Assembly (NCBI GenBank): GCA_038210495.1
Contig: JBBQWR010000015.1
Span: forward strand, 42,107 to 106,106
Length of the DNA: 64,000 nt
DNA from: JBBQWR01 sp038210495
Lineage (GTDB): Bacteria > Planctomycetota > Planctomycetia > Pirellulales > DATAWG01
Direction of reading: 5' to 3'
A program made the translations under genes and the position numbers. Shown here piece after piece: positions 36,199 through 43,607 of the stretch (position 1 is its first letter; every line of letters begins with the position of its first letter). The notes beneath the pieces are model-generated. The model had not been told where the DNA came from and searched no databases. It saw only the letters and a list, made by a program, of their open reading frames with translations.

Positions 36199-39100
36199 AA
36201 ATCGCGCGACTGAGAAGCCAGGCCCTTGAGCTCCGCCGAGAGATCGATCAGCCGGGTCGTCAGCACGTGAATCACCCCCTGCTGATTCTGCAAGCGGCCA
36301 TGAGCGATCAGCGCCGCCGCTGAGCGAGCGGGGCGATAGAATTTCCGCCAGATGTCGGGCCGGATAATCAGATTGGCGACCCCCGTTTCGTCTTCCAAGG
36401 TGACGAACGTAATTCCCTTTGCCGTGCCCGGCCGCTGCCGCACCAGCACCAATCCCGCCACGCGGACGAACGTGCCGTCGTCGATCGTCGCCAGTCGCGC
36501 GGCGGTTACTACTTGCAGCGCCGCCAATTGCTCGCGATGAAACTGAATCGGATGGGCCTTGAGCGAAAGCCCGGCCGTTTGATAATCGGCCAGCACTTCT
36601 TCTCGCGCCGAGAGCGGCGGCAACTCGGCCGATTGTTCCGGATAGGTCAGATCGTCGAACAAAGGCCGATCTACCGGCTGTCGATCGACTGCCAGCGATT
36701 GCCATAGGGCTGCCCGCCGCCCGATTTGCAACGAGCCAAAGGCATCTGCCTCCGCCAGTCGAGCCACTACGGCCTGCGATAGCCGCGCGCGAGCCACGAA
36801 ATCGTCGAGCGAGCGAAATTTACCCGCTTGCCGAATCTCGACAATCCGCCGAGCGTCTACCTCTCGCAGGCCGATCAACATGCGAAAGCCTAGCCGCAGG
36901 GTATTGGCGCCACACAATTTTCGTGGTCCGTCAAAACTGGATTGATGGATGGCCGAGACTGGACCGAAGGGAAGCCCCGGAGCGCCGCGAGTGGTTTCGG
37001 CTTTCCATGAACAACCGGGGCTTGGGCGAAGCGCCTCGAGTCCCGGCCATCCGTCGCTCAGGGCATCAAAAGGTTCCAGCGTACAATCCCAATCGCTCGA
37101 GTTCACATCCACTCCGCGAACCTCGCCTCCTTGGTCGCGTAGATCGCGAATCAATTGGGCCGGCGCATAAAAACCCATCGGCTGACTATTGATCAGCGAG
37201 GCCGTAAACGCCGCTGGATAATTGTGCTTAAGCCATGCCGACACATAGACGAGGATCGCGAAGCTTGCGGCATGCGATTCGGGAAAACCATATTCGCCGA
37301 AACCGCGAATCTGATGAAACACCTGACCCGCGAACTCGGCCGACAGTCCCCGGGCCAGCATTCCCTCGAGCAGTTTCTGCCGGAACTGCTCGATGACCCC
37401 CGTCTTCCGCCAGGCGCCCATCGCCCGGCGCAGTTGATCCGCCTCGCCCGGCGTGAACCCCGCCGCGACCACCGCCAGCCGCATCGCCTGCTCCTGAAAC
37501 AGTGGCACGCCCAATGTTTTTTCCAGCACCTCGCGAATCGCGTCGTTGGGATACGCGGGTATCTCCTCTCCATTGCGGCGCCGCAAAAACGGATGCACCA
37601 TGTCTCCCTGAATCGGGCCCGGACGAACGATCGCCACCTCGATCACCAGATCGTAAAACTCGCGCGGTTTGAGCCGAGGAAGCATGCTCATTTGAGCCCG
37701 ACTTTCGATCTGAAACACGCCCATCGTCTCGGCCCGGCAGATCATGTCGTATACCGCGGGCTCTTCCGCCGGCACGGTCGCGATCGATAGCTCGCGCCCC
37801 TCGTGCAGCTTGATGAGCTCGAAGCATTTGCGAATCGCAGTGAGCATGCCGAGCGACAGGCAATCGACTTTCAAGATGCCCAGTTCATCGAGATCGTCTT
37901 TGTTCCACTGGATCACGGTGCGGTCGGGCATGGCCGCGTTTTCGATCGGCACGAGATCCGCCAGCGGGTCCCGGGTCATCACCATGCCGCCGACGTGCTG
38001 CCCCAGATGCCGCGGAAAACCAATGAGTTCGCCGACCAACCCCACGAGCCGGCGACCGATGAACGAATCGGGATCGAGCCCCACGCCTCGGCATCGATCG
38101 GCCAGCGAAGTCTCATGATGCACGTCCATGCTCTTGGACAGGGCGTCGATCCGATCTAGCGACAACCCTAGCGCCTTGCCCACGTCGCGGACCGCCGAAC
38201 GAGGGCGATAGGTAATGACCTCGGCCACGATCCCGGCCCGCTCGCGTCCGTATTTTTCGTACAGATATTGCAGCACCTCTTCGCGCCGCTCGTGCTCGAA
38301 ATCGATATCGATGTCGGGCGCCTCGTCGCGCTCGCGACTGATAAACCGCTCGAATAGCACGCTCATCCGCGACGGATCGACGGGGGTCACTCCCAAGCAA
38401 AAGCAGACCGCCGAATTGGCCGCCGAGCCCCGCCCCTGGCAGAGAATATCCCGGCTGCGGGCGAACCGGATCAAGTCATAAACGGTGAGAAAATAAGCTT
38501 CGTAGCGCAACTCGCCGATCAGCGCAAGCTCGTGCTCGATCAGCCCACGAACCTTGTCGGGCACGCCTTCGGGATAACGCCCCGCCGCGCCTTGCCAAGT
38601 GAGTTTGGCGAGATAAGCGAGCGGCGTCTTGCCCGGCGGCGCCAGTTCCTCGGGATATTCGTAGCGCAATTGGTCGAGCGAAAACGTGCATCGATCGGCG
38701 ATCTCGCGGCTCCGCTCGGCCGCGCCCGGCGCCGCCGCGAACCGGGCCAGCATTTCCTTCGGCGACTTCAGATATCGCTCGGCGTTGGGAAATAGAGCCT
38801 CGCCGGCCTGGGCCACCGTGCAGCGGAGTCGTGTGGCGGTCAGCATGTCGGCCAGCGCCAGCCGGCTGCGAGCGTGATAATGGACGTCGCCCGCCGCCAC
38901 GAGGGGAACCCGTGCCTCGCGAGTGAGCCGCAGCCAATGATCCAGCAGCCGCTCGTCATCCGGCCCACAGTGCAGTTCGGCCAGCGCGTAACAGCGATCG
39001 CCGAACAGATCGCGATATCGATGGAGATTGTCGGAAGCGTGAAGCGTGGGGCGTGAAGCGTGAAGCTTAGAGCCGCGCAGCGTATTAGAGCCGCGCACGA

Positions 39101-39635
39101 AGTAAGCGGTAGGACGGTCCCCTTTTGTGGAGTCCTCGAAACAAAAGGGGACAGTCCCCTTCGGCGTGGTCGCTCCATTCCAAGGCCGGCAATCTCGCAG
39201 CACCACCCCCGCCAGCAGCCCCTCGACCCGCCCAGCTAAATCGTCAAACGCAAGTTGAAATTCGCCCTTCGGCGCTCGGCGGCAACCCTCGGTAATCAAC
39301 TGCGACAAGCGGCCATAGCTCGCCCGATCCGTGGCCCACAGCACGACGGCCCCCGCATCGGCCGGATGAATTTCGGCGCCGATCAGCAGTTTGAGCCCGA
39401 CTTGTTTGGCCGCTCCATGAGCGCGAACCACGCCGGCCAGGCTATGCCGATCGGTGATCGCCAGAGCCGCGTATCCCAATTGGGCCGCCTGGAGCACTAA
39501 CTCATCCGGATGCGAAGCCCCTTCGAGAAACGAGAAGTTTGTCTTGCAATGCAATTCGGCGTACGGCGGCCGCGCCGTCCCCGGCGATACAGGCGCAATC
39601 GGCGGTCGTTTACTGGAAGGGGCCGGATCAGGCAT
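36192..39635 (-). CDS. dnaE2: Error-prone DNA polymerase III alpha, DnaE2
   Basis: 1147 residues; DnaE2 is usually 1030-1080. ATG 39635 gives the typical start, followed by the PHP domain (ELHCKTNFSFLEGASHPDEL, AITDRHSLAGVVRAH). The catalytic aspartates are in DEAPDIDIDFEHERR. The C-terminal OB-type domain ends the protein. It is the translesion polymerase of the ImuA-ImuB-DnaE2 mutasome. The extra length comes from two insertions made of repeat DNA. One, near residues 165-205, includes KGTVPFCFEDSTKGD from the GGGGAC hairpin (39117-39152) and a GAGCCGCGCACG repeat. The other, near 860-905, is encoded at about 36907-37060. A palindromic CCGCGGCA repeat abuts the start codon. Confidence 0.96.
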   Translation of the reverse strand: MPDPAPSSKRPPIAPVSPGTARPPYAELHCKTNFSFLEGASHPDELVLQAAQLGYAALAITDRHSLAGVVRAHGAAKQVGLKLLIGAEIHPADAGAVVLWATDRASYGRLSQLITEGCRRAPKGEFQLAFDDLAGRVEGLLAGVVLRDCRPWNGATTPKGTVPFCFEDSTKGDRPTAYFVRGSNTLRGSKLHASRPTLHASDNLHRYRDLFGDRCYALAELHCGPDDERLLDHWLRLTREARVPLVAAGDVHYHARSRLALADMLTATRLRCTVAQAGEALFPNAERYLKSPKEMLARFAAAPGAAERSREIADRCTFSLDQLRYEYPEELAPPGKTPLAYLAKLTWQGAAGRYPEGVPDKVRGLIEHELALIGELRYEAYFLTVYDLIRFARSRDILCQGRGSAANSAVCFCLGVTPVDPSRMSVLFERFISRERDEAPDIDIDFEHERREEVLQYLYEKYGRERAGIVAEVITYRPRSAVRDVGKALGLSLDRIDALSKSMDVHHETSLADRCRGVGLDPDSFIGRRLVGLVGELIGFPRHLGQHVGGMVMTRDPLADLVPIENAAMPDRTVIQWNKDDLDELGILKVDCLSLGMLTAIRKCFELIKLHEGRELSIATVPAEEPAVYDMICRAETMGVFQIESRAQMSMLPRLKPREFYDLVIEVAIVRPGPIQGDMVHPFLRRRNGEEIPAYPNDAIREVLEKTLGVPLFQEQAMRLAVVAAGFTPGEADQLRRAMGAWRKTGVIEQFRQKLLEGMLARGLSAEFAGQVFHQIRGFGEYGFPESHAASFAILVYVSAWLKHNYPAAFTASLINSQPMGFYAPAQLIRDLRDQGGEVRGVDVNSSDWDCTLEPFDALSDGWPGLEALRPSPGCSWKAETTRGAPGLPFGPVSAIHQSSFDGPRKLCGANTLRLGFRMLIGLREVDARRIVEIRQAGKFRSLDDFVARARLSQAVVARLAEADAFGSLQIGRRAALWQSLAVDRQPVDRPLFDDLTYPEQSAELPPLSAREEVLADYQTAGLSLKAHPIQFHREQLAALQVVTAARLATIDDGTFVRVAGLVLVRQRPGTAKGITFVTLEDETGVANLIIRPDIWRKFYRPARSAAALIAHGRLQNQQGVIHVLTTRLIDLSAELKGLASQSRDFH
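36907..37060 (-). repeat. Inverted-repeat insert inside dnaE2
   Basis: AGCCCCGG (36973) and CCGGGGCT (37015) flank about 35 bases within a stretch that encodes PSPGCSWKAETTRGAPGLPF and nearby residues. The stretch replaces the short loop DnaE2 normally has at this place, so it looks like an in-frame repeat insertion. Exact borders are uncertain. Confidence 0.5.
39038..39068. repeat. GTGAAGCGTG tandem words inside dnaE2
   Basis: Three near-copies of GTGAAGCGTGGGGC-type words, encoding LHASRPTLHAS in dnaE2. Related words occur at 47586-47604 and, reversed, near 28052-28077. Confidence 0.6.
39088..39109. repeat. GAGCCGCGCACGAAGTAAGC repeat, copy inside dnaE2
   Basis: A 22-base word, also found as an inverted pair at 45403-45425/45448-45469 and diverged at 58460-58480. 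Here it is translated within dnaE2 just before the GGGGAC hairpin. Confidence 0.7.
39117..39152. repeat. GTCCCCTTTTGT hairpin element inside dnaE2
   Basis: 12-bp perfect stem (GTCCCCTTTTGT with ACAAAAGGGGAC) and a 12-base loop. The copy at 40932-40967 in imuB is identical over 36 bases except for one loop base. It is translated as KGTVPFCFEDSTKGD. Confidence 0.9.
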
Positions 39636-39642
39636 GGGAATA

Positions 39643-39670
39643 CATAGCCGCGGCATCCTGCCGCGCCGTG
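39643..39670 (+). repeat. Palindromic CCGCGGCA repeat, forward half of a pair
   Basis: CATAGCCGCGGCATCCTG then CCGCGCC; it begins eight bases upstream of the dnaE2 start. With the inverted copy at 39719-39747 it forms a BIME-like unit between imuB and dnaE2. Confidence 0.85.
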
Positions 39671-39718
39671 TTTTTCATTGATTTTAAAAATCATCGTAAA
39701 CGCATCATCAATCTTGGT

Positions 39719-39747
39719 ACTCCGCAGCAGGATGCCGCGGCTATGTA
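39719..39747 (-). repeat. Palindromic CCGCGGCA repeat, reverse half of a pair
   Basis: Reverse-oriented copy, 48 bases from the previous one, in the imuB-dnaE2 intergenic gap. It could form a stable mRNA hairpin or a large cruciform with its partner inside the operon transcript. Confidence 0.85.
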
Positions 39748-39800
39748 ACGGAGCCCAGGCCTCATTTGCCTTACCCGCCACTCGCCACCCACCACGCCTT

Positions 39801-41660
39801 CTACCCAAACTCGCCGTGCAAAAACCAATGACCCGAGCGATTCTGCCGAAACAGCCAAAACCTCTGCCCGGCGGCCGTCTCCACGCGGTAGTAATCCCGG
39901 CGAACACAGGCCGTCCGCCACCAGCCGGTCTCGATCCGCTGGGGCCCCCAACTTCGCGCGATGCGATAATCGACGCCGTCCCAATGAAATTGCGCCGGCG
40001 GTCCCGACGGACCGATCGACAACACGGACACCGGCGCCGGCTGCTCCGTCAACCACACCGGCCGCGTCCCCGGCGCGGTTTGCCTGTGCCTTCTGCCTGC
40101 CCCCTCTCCCTTTGGGAGAGGGCCGGGGTGAGGGCCTGTTTTTTTTCTACTTCGCCCCAGACTTCCGGTGCCTCGCCCTAACTGCCGCACTCCCGTCCAA
40201 GGCAAATCCACGCTCGCATACTCCGGCTGTGCGTCGGCCAGCAAACTCGGCTGGCAAACCGCCTCGCGTCCTAGCCGGCTGCTCAATCGTTCGACCAAGG
40301 TCGTCAAATGCCGCTGCGCCTCGCGATACCGCTTCGGAGCAAACAGCTCTTGTTGTTGCTGCGCGAGCGGGGCGGTGGCCGTCACCTCGACGCGCAATTC
40401 AGCCACGGGATGCTCCAGCCGCAGCGTCTCCAATTGCAATCGCAGAAGTTCCCATAAATACATGGCCGAGGCCGTGGGCTGAAACAAACCGAGCGGCAGG
40501 CGAATCCACGGGGTTGCTTCCGCGATTCGATTTTCACACTGAATCCGGCACACCAAACCCACCACCCCTTCACCTCGAGCCGCCAACAACACGGTTACCC
40601 GACGAACGAGCTCTTCCAAAACCCGCTCGAGGCCCTCGGAATATTCGGTGGGCGATTCGAACGACCAGCGGGCGGTGAACTGCGGCTCGGCCCGATGCGG
40701 CGCAACGAGTTCGGCCAAGTCTCCCGTGGCTCGATCGAGTTGCCGCAAAAGCGGCTCGCCAAACCGGACCGACAAGCTAGTCCGAGGCAAAGCCGTCAAC
40801 TGCCGCACGAAGTCAATTCCCACGGCAGCCAAAAGCTCGACCGTGTCCGGCGGCAAGCGCAGGGCCGCGATCGGCAGCAGCGCGAGCGCCGCGAGCGTCT
40901 CGCTCGGCGGCACGATGGCGATCCAGGGGCTGTCCCCTTTTGTGGAGTCCTCGGAACAAAAGGGGACTGTCCCTTTCAACACGCCGCCAACCCCATAATG
41001 GGCCACCCCCCAGGCCGCCCCGATCGTATCGGCGATTGCTACCCGGGCGACCAATCCTCGCTGTCCGGCCTCGGTCACAATTTGCTGGGCCAAAACCTCC
41101 TCGCCGCCAAACAGCGGTCCCAAGCCGCTGACATCCAGCGCCAAACCGTCCGGCTGCTCGCCCGCCTCGACCGCCACCGTTGGACTAAATCGCTCGCACC
41201 ACTCGGCCAATTCCACCAAAGCCGCTCGATCGGCAATGGGATCGTAGGCCTCCAAATGAAGTGACCCGTCATGAACCTCTACATCTTCCTGCTCCCTCTC
41301 CCTTTGGGAGAGGGTTGGGGTGAGGGATTCGCCGCGAGACAAATCGCCCTCACCCTGCCCTCTCCCAGGGGGAGAGGGTTCCCGGACAGAAGCTAAATTG
41401 CTTCGTCCCCTCGCCCCTAGCCCCACCACCCCTAGCCCCTTGCTTCCACCGGCGGCCGCTTCTTCAGTGGCCATTGCCGTCGCCTCGGCCAGTGGCATCC
41501 CTGGATAGATGCCCAGCGACTCGCCTCCCATCACGACCTGCAATCCGCCGCGCGACGGCGCTTCGTAGAGCACGACCGTGCGGCCGTTAAGCTCCGGTCG
41601 AGCGACGCTCAATCGCTGGAGTGGCCACTGGGGGAGCCACAGCCACAGTGCTCGGTTCAT
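39801..41660 (-). CDS. imuB: Y-family polymerase-like mutasome subunit ImuB
   Basis: 619 residues from ATG 41660, with GGGAGG 6 bases upstream; ImuB is usually about 480-530. The start MNRALWLWLPQWPLQRLSVA, then LALDVSGLGPLFGGEEVLAQ, and the helix-hairpin-helix and little-finger regions match ImuB. ImuB is catalytically inactive and bridges the beta clamp, ImuA and DnaE2. The extra residues are repeat-derived: REPSPPGRGQGEG and SLTPTLSQREREQ (41292-41381), KGTVPFCSEDSTKGD (40932-40967), and GPHPGPLPKGEGAG (40101-40136). The frame survives all of them. It overlaps imuA by 74 bases, suggesting translational coupling. Confidence 0.94.
   Translation of the reverse strand: MNRALWLWLPQWPLQRLSVARPELNGRTVVLYEAPSRGGLQVVMGGESLGIYPGMPLAEATAMATEEAAAGGSKGLGVVGLGARGRSNLASVREPSPPGRGQGEGDLSRGESLTPTLSQREREQEDVEVHDGSLHLEAYDPIADRAALVELAEWCERFSPTVAVEAGEQPDGLALDVSGLGPLFGGEEVLAQQIVTEAGQRGLVARVAIADTIGAAWGVAHYGVGGVLKGTVPFCSEDSTKGDSPWIAIVPPSETLAALALLPIAALRLPPDTVELLAAVGIDFVRQLTALPRTSLSVRFGEPLLRQLDRATGDLAELVAPHRAEPQFTARWSFESPTEYSEGLERVLEELVRRVTVLLAARGEGVVGLVCRIQCENRIAEATPWIRLPLGLFQPTASAMYLWELLRLQLETLRLEHPVAELRVEVTATAPLAQQQQELFAPKRYREAQRHLTTLVERLSSRLGREAVCQPSLLADAQPEYASVDLPWTGVRQLGRGTGSLGRSRKKTGPHPGPLPKGEGAGRRHRQTAPGTRPVWLTEQPAPVSVLSIGPSGPPAQFHWDGVDYRIARSWGPQRIETGWWRTACVRRDYYRVETAAGQRFWLFRQNRSGHWFLHGEFG
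40101..40136. repeat. CCCTCTCCCTTTGGGAGAGG hairpin element in imuB
   Basis: Perfect stem CCCTCTCCC/GGGAGAGGG, followed by CCGGGGTGAGGGC. It encodes PHPGPLPKGEG in imuB. This is a widespread bacterial repeat family recognisable by that peptide. Confidence 0.9.
40932..40967. repeat. GTCCCCTTTTGT hairpin element inside imuB
   Basis: Same 36-bp element as at 39117-39152 in dnaE2, with one loop difference. It is translated on the minus strand as KGTVPFCSEDSTKGD. Confidence 0.9.
41292..41381. repeat. Inverted pair of CCCTCTCCC-type elements in imuB
   Basis: CCCTCTCCCTTTGGGAGAGG at 41295 and the variant CCCTCTCCCAGGGGGAGAGG at 41358, in opposite orientation relative to their GGGGTGAGGG/CCCTCACCCT tails. 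They are translated as SLTPTLSQREREQ and EPSPPGRGQGEG. A CTAGCCCC-rich run (about 41407-41450) follows and is also translated. Confidence 0.85.
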
Positions 41661-42432
41661 AAAGGCCTCCCGTCTGTTCGTCGAGTTCCAGTTCGATCGC
41701 CCCCGAGCCTCGCCCCGCTTGGGCATGCACAATCTCCACTCGCAATCGCCGCCGCCCGGTCAGACCCCGGCCACCCATCAAGCCGCGAGACGATGGAGCC
41801 GACGCCGCGCGATCTCTCACCGGCGTGACGAGCAGCCGCAGTTGAGCCCACGAAGGCTCGCGCCGGGCTTTTTCGTCCCGCACGATGAGTCCCAGCGTTC
41901 CTCCCGTTTCGGCCGCCAACTGCAATCGTCGAAACCGCCGCTGGTTCAATTTCTGCGGCCAGCAGAGCATGGCGCCCACGCCCGCCGAGCGCAACGTTTG
42001 ATCGAGCGCCCAACCTTCATCCCGATCGTCTCGCGGACGAACCACTACGCACCACTGCCAATCCAATCCCCAGCCAGCCGCGGCCGGGGGATAAAATTTT
42101 CTGGGCCGATCGACGACTACCAGCGCTCCGGCCCGGAATAAGTCGGGAGACGGGAGACGGGAGTCGGGAGTTTCTGTTTGTTGGCACACCTGTTTGGCCA
42201 CCGCCAGAGCCAATGTCGCCGCTCCCCCGCCTCGCCCCACGCTCAACCATTCGACCAGCGTCCCTCGGCCAAACCCGCCGTCCGTCAGGAGACGATCCAG
42301 CCCCGGGCATCCGCAGGCGACTGTTTCCTGGGTCGGCCTGGGCCGTCGCTCCCAGCGGCGAATCTGCTCCTGCAGCGCTTTGGCCAAGTCCTGGCGGGCG
42401 AGGCTCTCAATCTTTCGGGGGGATTCGTTCAT
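41587..42432 (-). CDS. imuA: RecA/SulA-like mutasome subunit ImuA
   Basis: 281 residues from ATG 42432 (AGAGG 9 bases upstream). A longer frame to 42579 would include the promoter and is rejected. The RecA-like core is recognisable (CGCPGLDRLLTDGGFGRGTL, VEWLSVGRGGGAATLALAVA) and the C-terminus is Arg-rich. ImuA is the first gene of the SOS mutasome operon and links ImuB/DnaE2 to RecA. Residues near 85-100 (TETPDSRLPSPDL) are encoded by a GTCGGGAGACGGGAG tandem word at 42137-42172, again a repeat inside the frame. A near-consensus promoter lies just upstream. Confidence 0.88.
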   Translation of the reverse strand: MNESPRKIESLARQDLAKALQEQIRRWERRPRPTQETVACGCPGLDRLLTDGGFGRGTLVEWLSVGRGGGAATLALAVAKQVCQQTETPDSRLPSPDLFRAGALVVVDRPRKFYPPAAAGWGLDWQWCVVVRPRDDRDEGWALDQTLRSAGVGAMLCWPQKLNQRRFRRLQLAAETGGTLGLIVRDEKARREPSWAQLRLLVTPVRDRAASAPSSRGLMGGRGLTGRRRLRVEIVHAQAGRGSGAIELELDEQTGGLYEPSTVAVAPPVATPAIERRSTGA

Positions 42433-42456
42433 GCTAGCACTTTGCCTCTGCTTGAA

Positions 42457-42485
42457 TATGTACATGCGTATACTATCTTTGTCAA
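42457..42485 (-). promoter_or_regulatory. Sigma70-type promoter of imuA-imuB-dnaE2 with overlapping dyad
   Basis: On the minus strand: TTGACA (42485-42480), a 17-base spacer, then TACATA (42462-42457), 25 bases before the imuA ATG. The spacer/-10 contains GTATACGCATGTAC, an imperfect palindrome (GTATACG against GTACATG) well placed for a repressor such as LexA. The planctomycete LexA site is not something I can confirm, so the operator is a guess; the promoter itself is strong by sequence. Confidence 0.6.
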
Positions 42486-42604
42486 GCAAAGTCGAGAGGA
42501 GAAAATAGACCGGCAGAAATAATCCAAACGAGCGGACATTCATCCCATGCCACGGTAAAATGAAGAGCCGCCAAGGCAAGCCTCCTCCGTGCAGGAGACT
42601 AAAA

Positions 42605-42872
42605 ATGACATATCCATTCCCGCCCGACGTCGCCCCGCTTGTTCAGCAACATCTCGCGGCTGGGCTGGGCACTACCGTCCGAGAATGATGTTCTGCGCGA
42701 CGCCCTCATTGCGCTGGGGCAGTTCGCGCATTCCGACGAAGCGGCCGAGCAGGAATATCACGAAACGGTCGCCGCCGTTCGCGAAGGGGTGGCCGACATG
42801 GAAGCAGGGCGAATGCGGCCGCTCAGAGAGATTATCTACGAAGCCAAAGCCAATGTTGGCGGGGCTGGCTAG
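42605..42872 (+). pseudogene. ParD-like antitoxin with a frameshift
   Basis: From ATG 42605 (CAGGAGAC upstream) the frame reads MTYPFPPDVAPLVQQHLAAG, then LGTTVRE and a stop. Moving to the next frame restores the family reading: LPSENDVLRDALIALGQFAH, then SDEAAEQEYHETVAAVREGV, ending ADMEAGRMRPLREIIYEAKA. Together these match the ParD/CC2985 antitoxin layout (N-terminal ribbon-helix-helix followed by an acidic toxin-binding tail). The shift lies near 42672-42684. The stop at 42870-42872 overlaps the remnant toxin start by one base. Confidence 0.75.
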
Positions 42873-42931
42873 TGCGATTCACCGTACATTTGACCGATCG
42901 GGCTCGTCGCGATCTTCAATAGGCCCGGGAG
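42872..42931 (+). pseudogene. ParE-like toxin, 5' stub
   Basis: GTG 42872 gives MRFTVHLTDRARRDLQ, then a TAG at 42920-42922, then AREL in the same frame before the convergent redoxin gene begins. The opening is typical of ParE/RelE toxins (basic strand-helix start), but about 80 residues are missing. The toxin has been lost by stop and truncation. Confidence 0.7.
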
Positions 42932-43570
42932 CTATTTTTCCGCGAGCAAGGCTTTCATTTTCTGTCTCATGATCGAGTCTCCATGAGCGTTGTTGATTTC
43001 GAGTTCCCCTTCCCAACGGAAGCGGACTTTGCCGTCACGGTCGATCAAATAAATAGCCGGCCAGTAGCGATTGCCGAAAGCCTTCCAGGTCGCTCCTTCG
43101 GTATCCACGGCAACAGGATATTCGATGCCGCGATTCTTGATCTGCTCGGCAATATTGGCCGTTTTGGCCTCGTCGGCAGTCTCGGGCGTGTGGATGCCGA
43201 TGATCTGAAGGCCCTTGCCACCGAAGTCCCGCTGCCATGCGTTGTAGATCGGCAGGTTGCGCTGGCAATTTATGCAGCCAAAGGTCCAGAAATGAACCAC
43301 GACCACTTGACCCTTGAGGTCGGCCAGCTTGCCCCCCTTCGAGTTTTCCCAGCCCTTGATGCCGGCCAATTCCGGCGCTGCGCGGTTGAGCACATCGATG
43401 GTCTTGGCGTCCGACGGCTCGGCTGCCTCAGCCTTTGACGGGCCCGATGACGGGCTCATCCGCAGCGCCGCCAGACCGGCGATCACCGGCAGCAAGATTG
43501 CGACGAGGACGATCACGAATCTCCGATGAGTTCTGCAAGAACCGCACTTGTTAATTTGGGAAGAGATCAT
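42932..43570 (-). CDS. Membrane-anchored TlpA/DipZ-type redoxin
   Basis: 212 residues. One N-terminal TM (FVIVLVAILLPVIAGLAAL) anchors a thioredoxin-fold domain outside the cytoplasm. The active site is WTFGCINC (C99, C102), and the cis-Pro region is YWPAIYLIDRDGKVRF. The insertion typical of this class is present (NLPIYNAWQRDFGGKGLQIIG). Proteins with C-x-N-C in this context reduce disulfides or act in cytochrome maturation. It is the last gene of the cytochrome b/molybdoenzyme operon (37-base gap), so it may keep the exported molybdoenzyme or its target in the right redox state (inference). Confidence 0.9.
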   Translation of the reverse strand: MISSQINKCGSCRTHRRFVIVLVAILLPVIAGLAALRMSPSSGPSKAEAAEPSDAKTIDVLNRAAPELAGIKGWENSKGGKLADLKGQVVVVHFWTFGCINCQRNLPIYNAWQRDFGGKGLQIIGIHTPETADEAKTANIAEQIKNRGIEYPVAVDTEGATWKAFGNRYWPAIYLIDRDGKVRFRWEGELEINNAHGDSIMRQKMKALLAEK

Positions 43571-43607
43571 ACATACCGCCTCGCGAAAGAGATTGAACTA
43601 AACCTTT

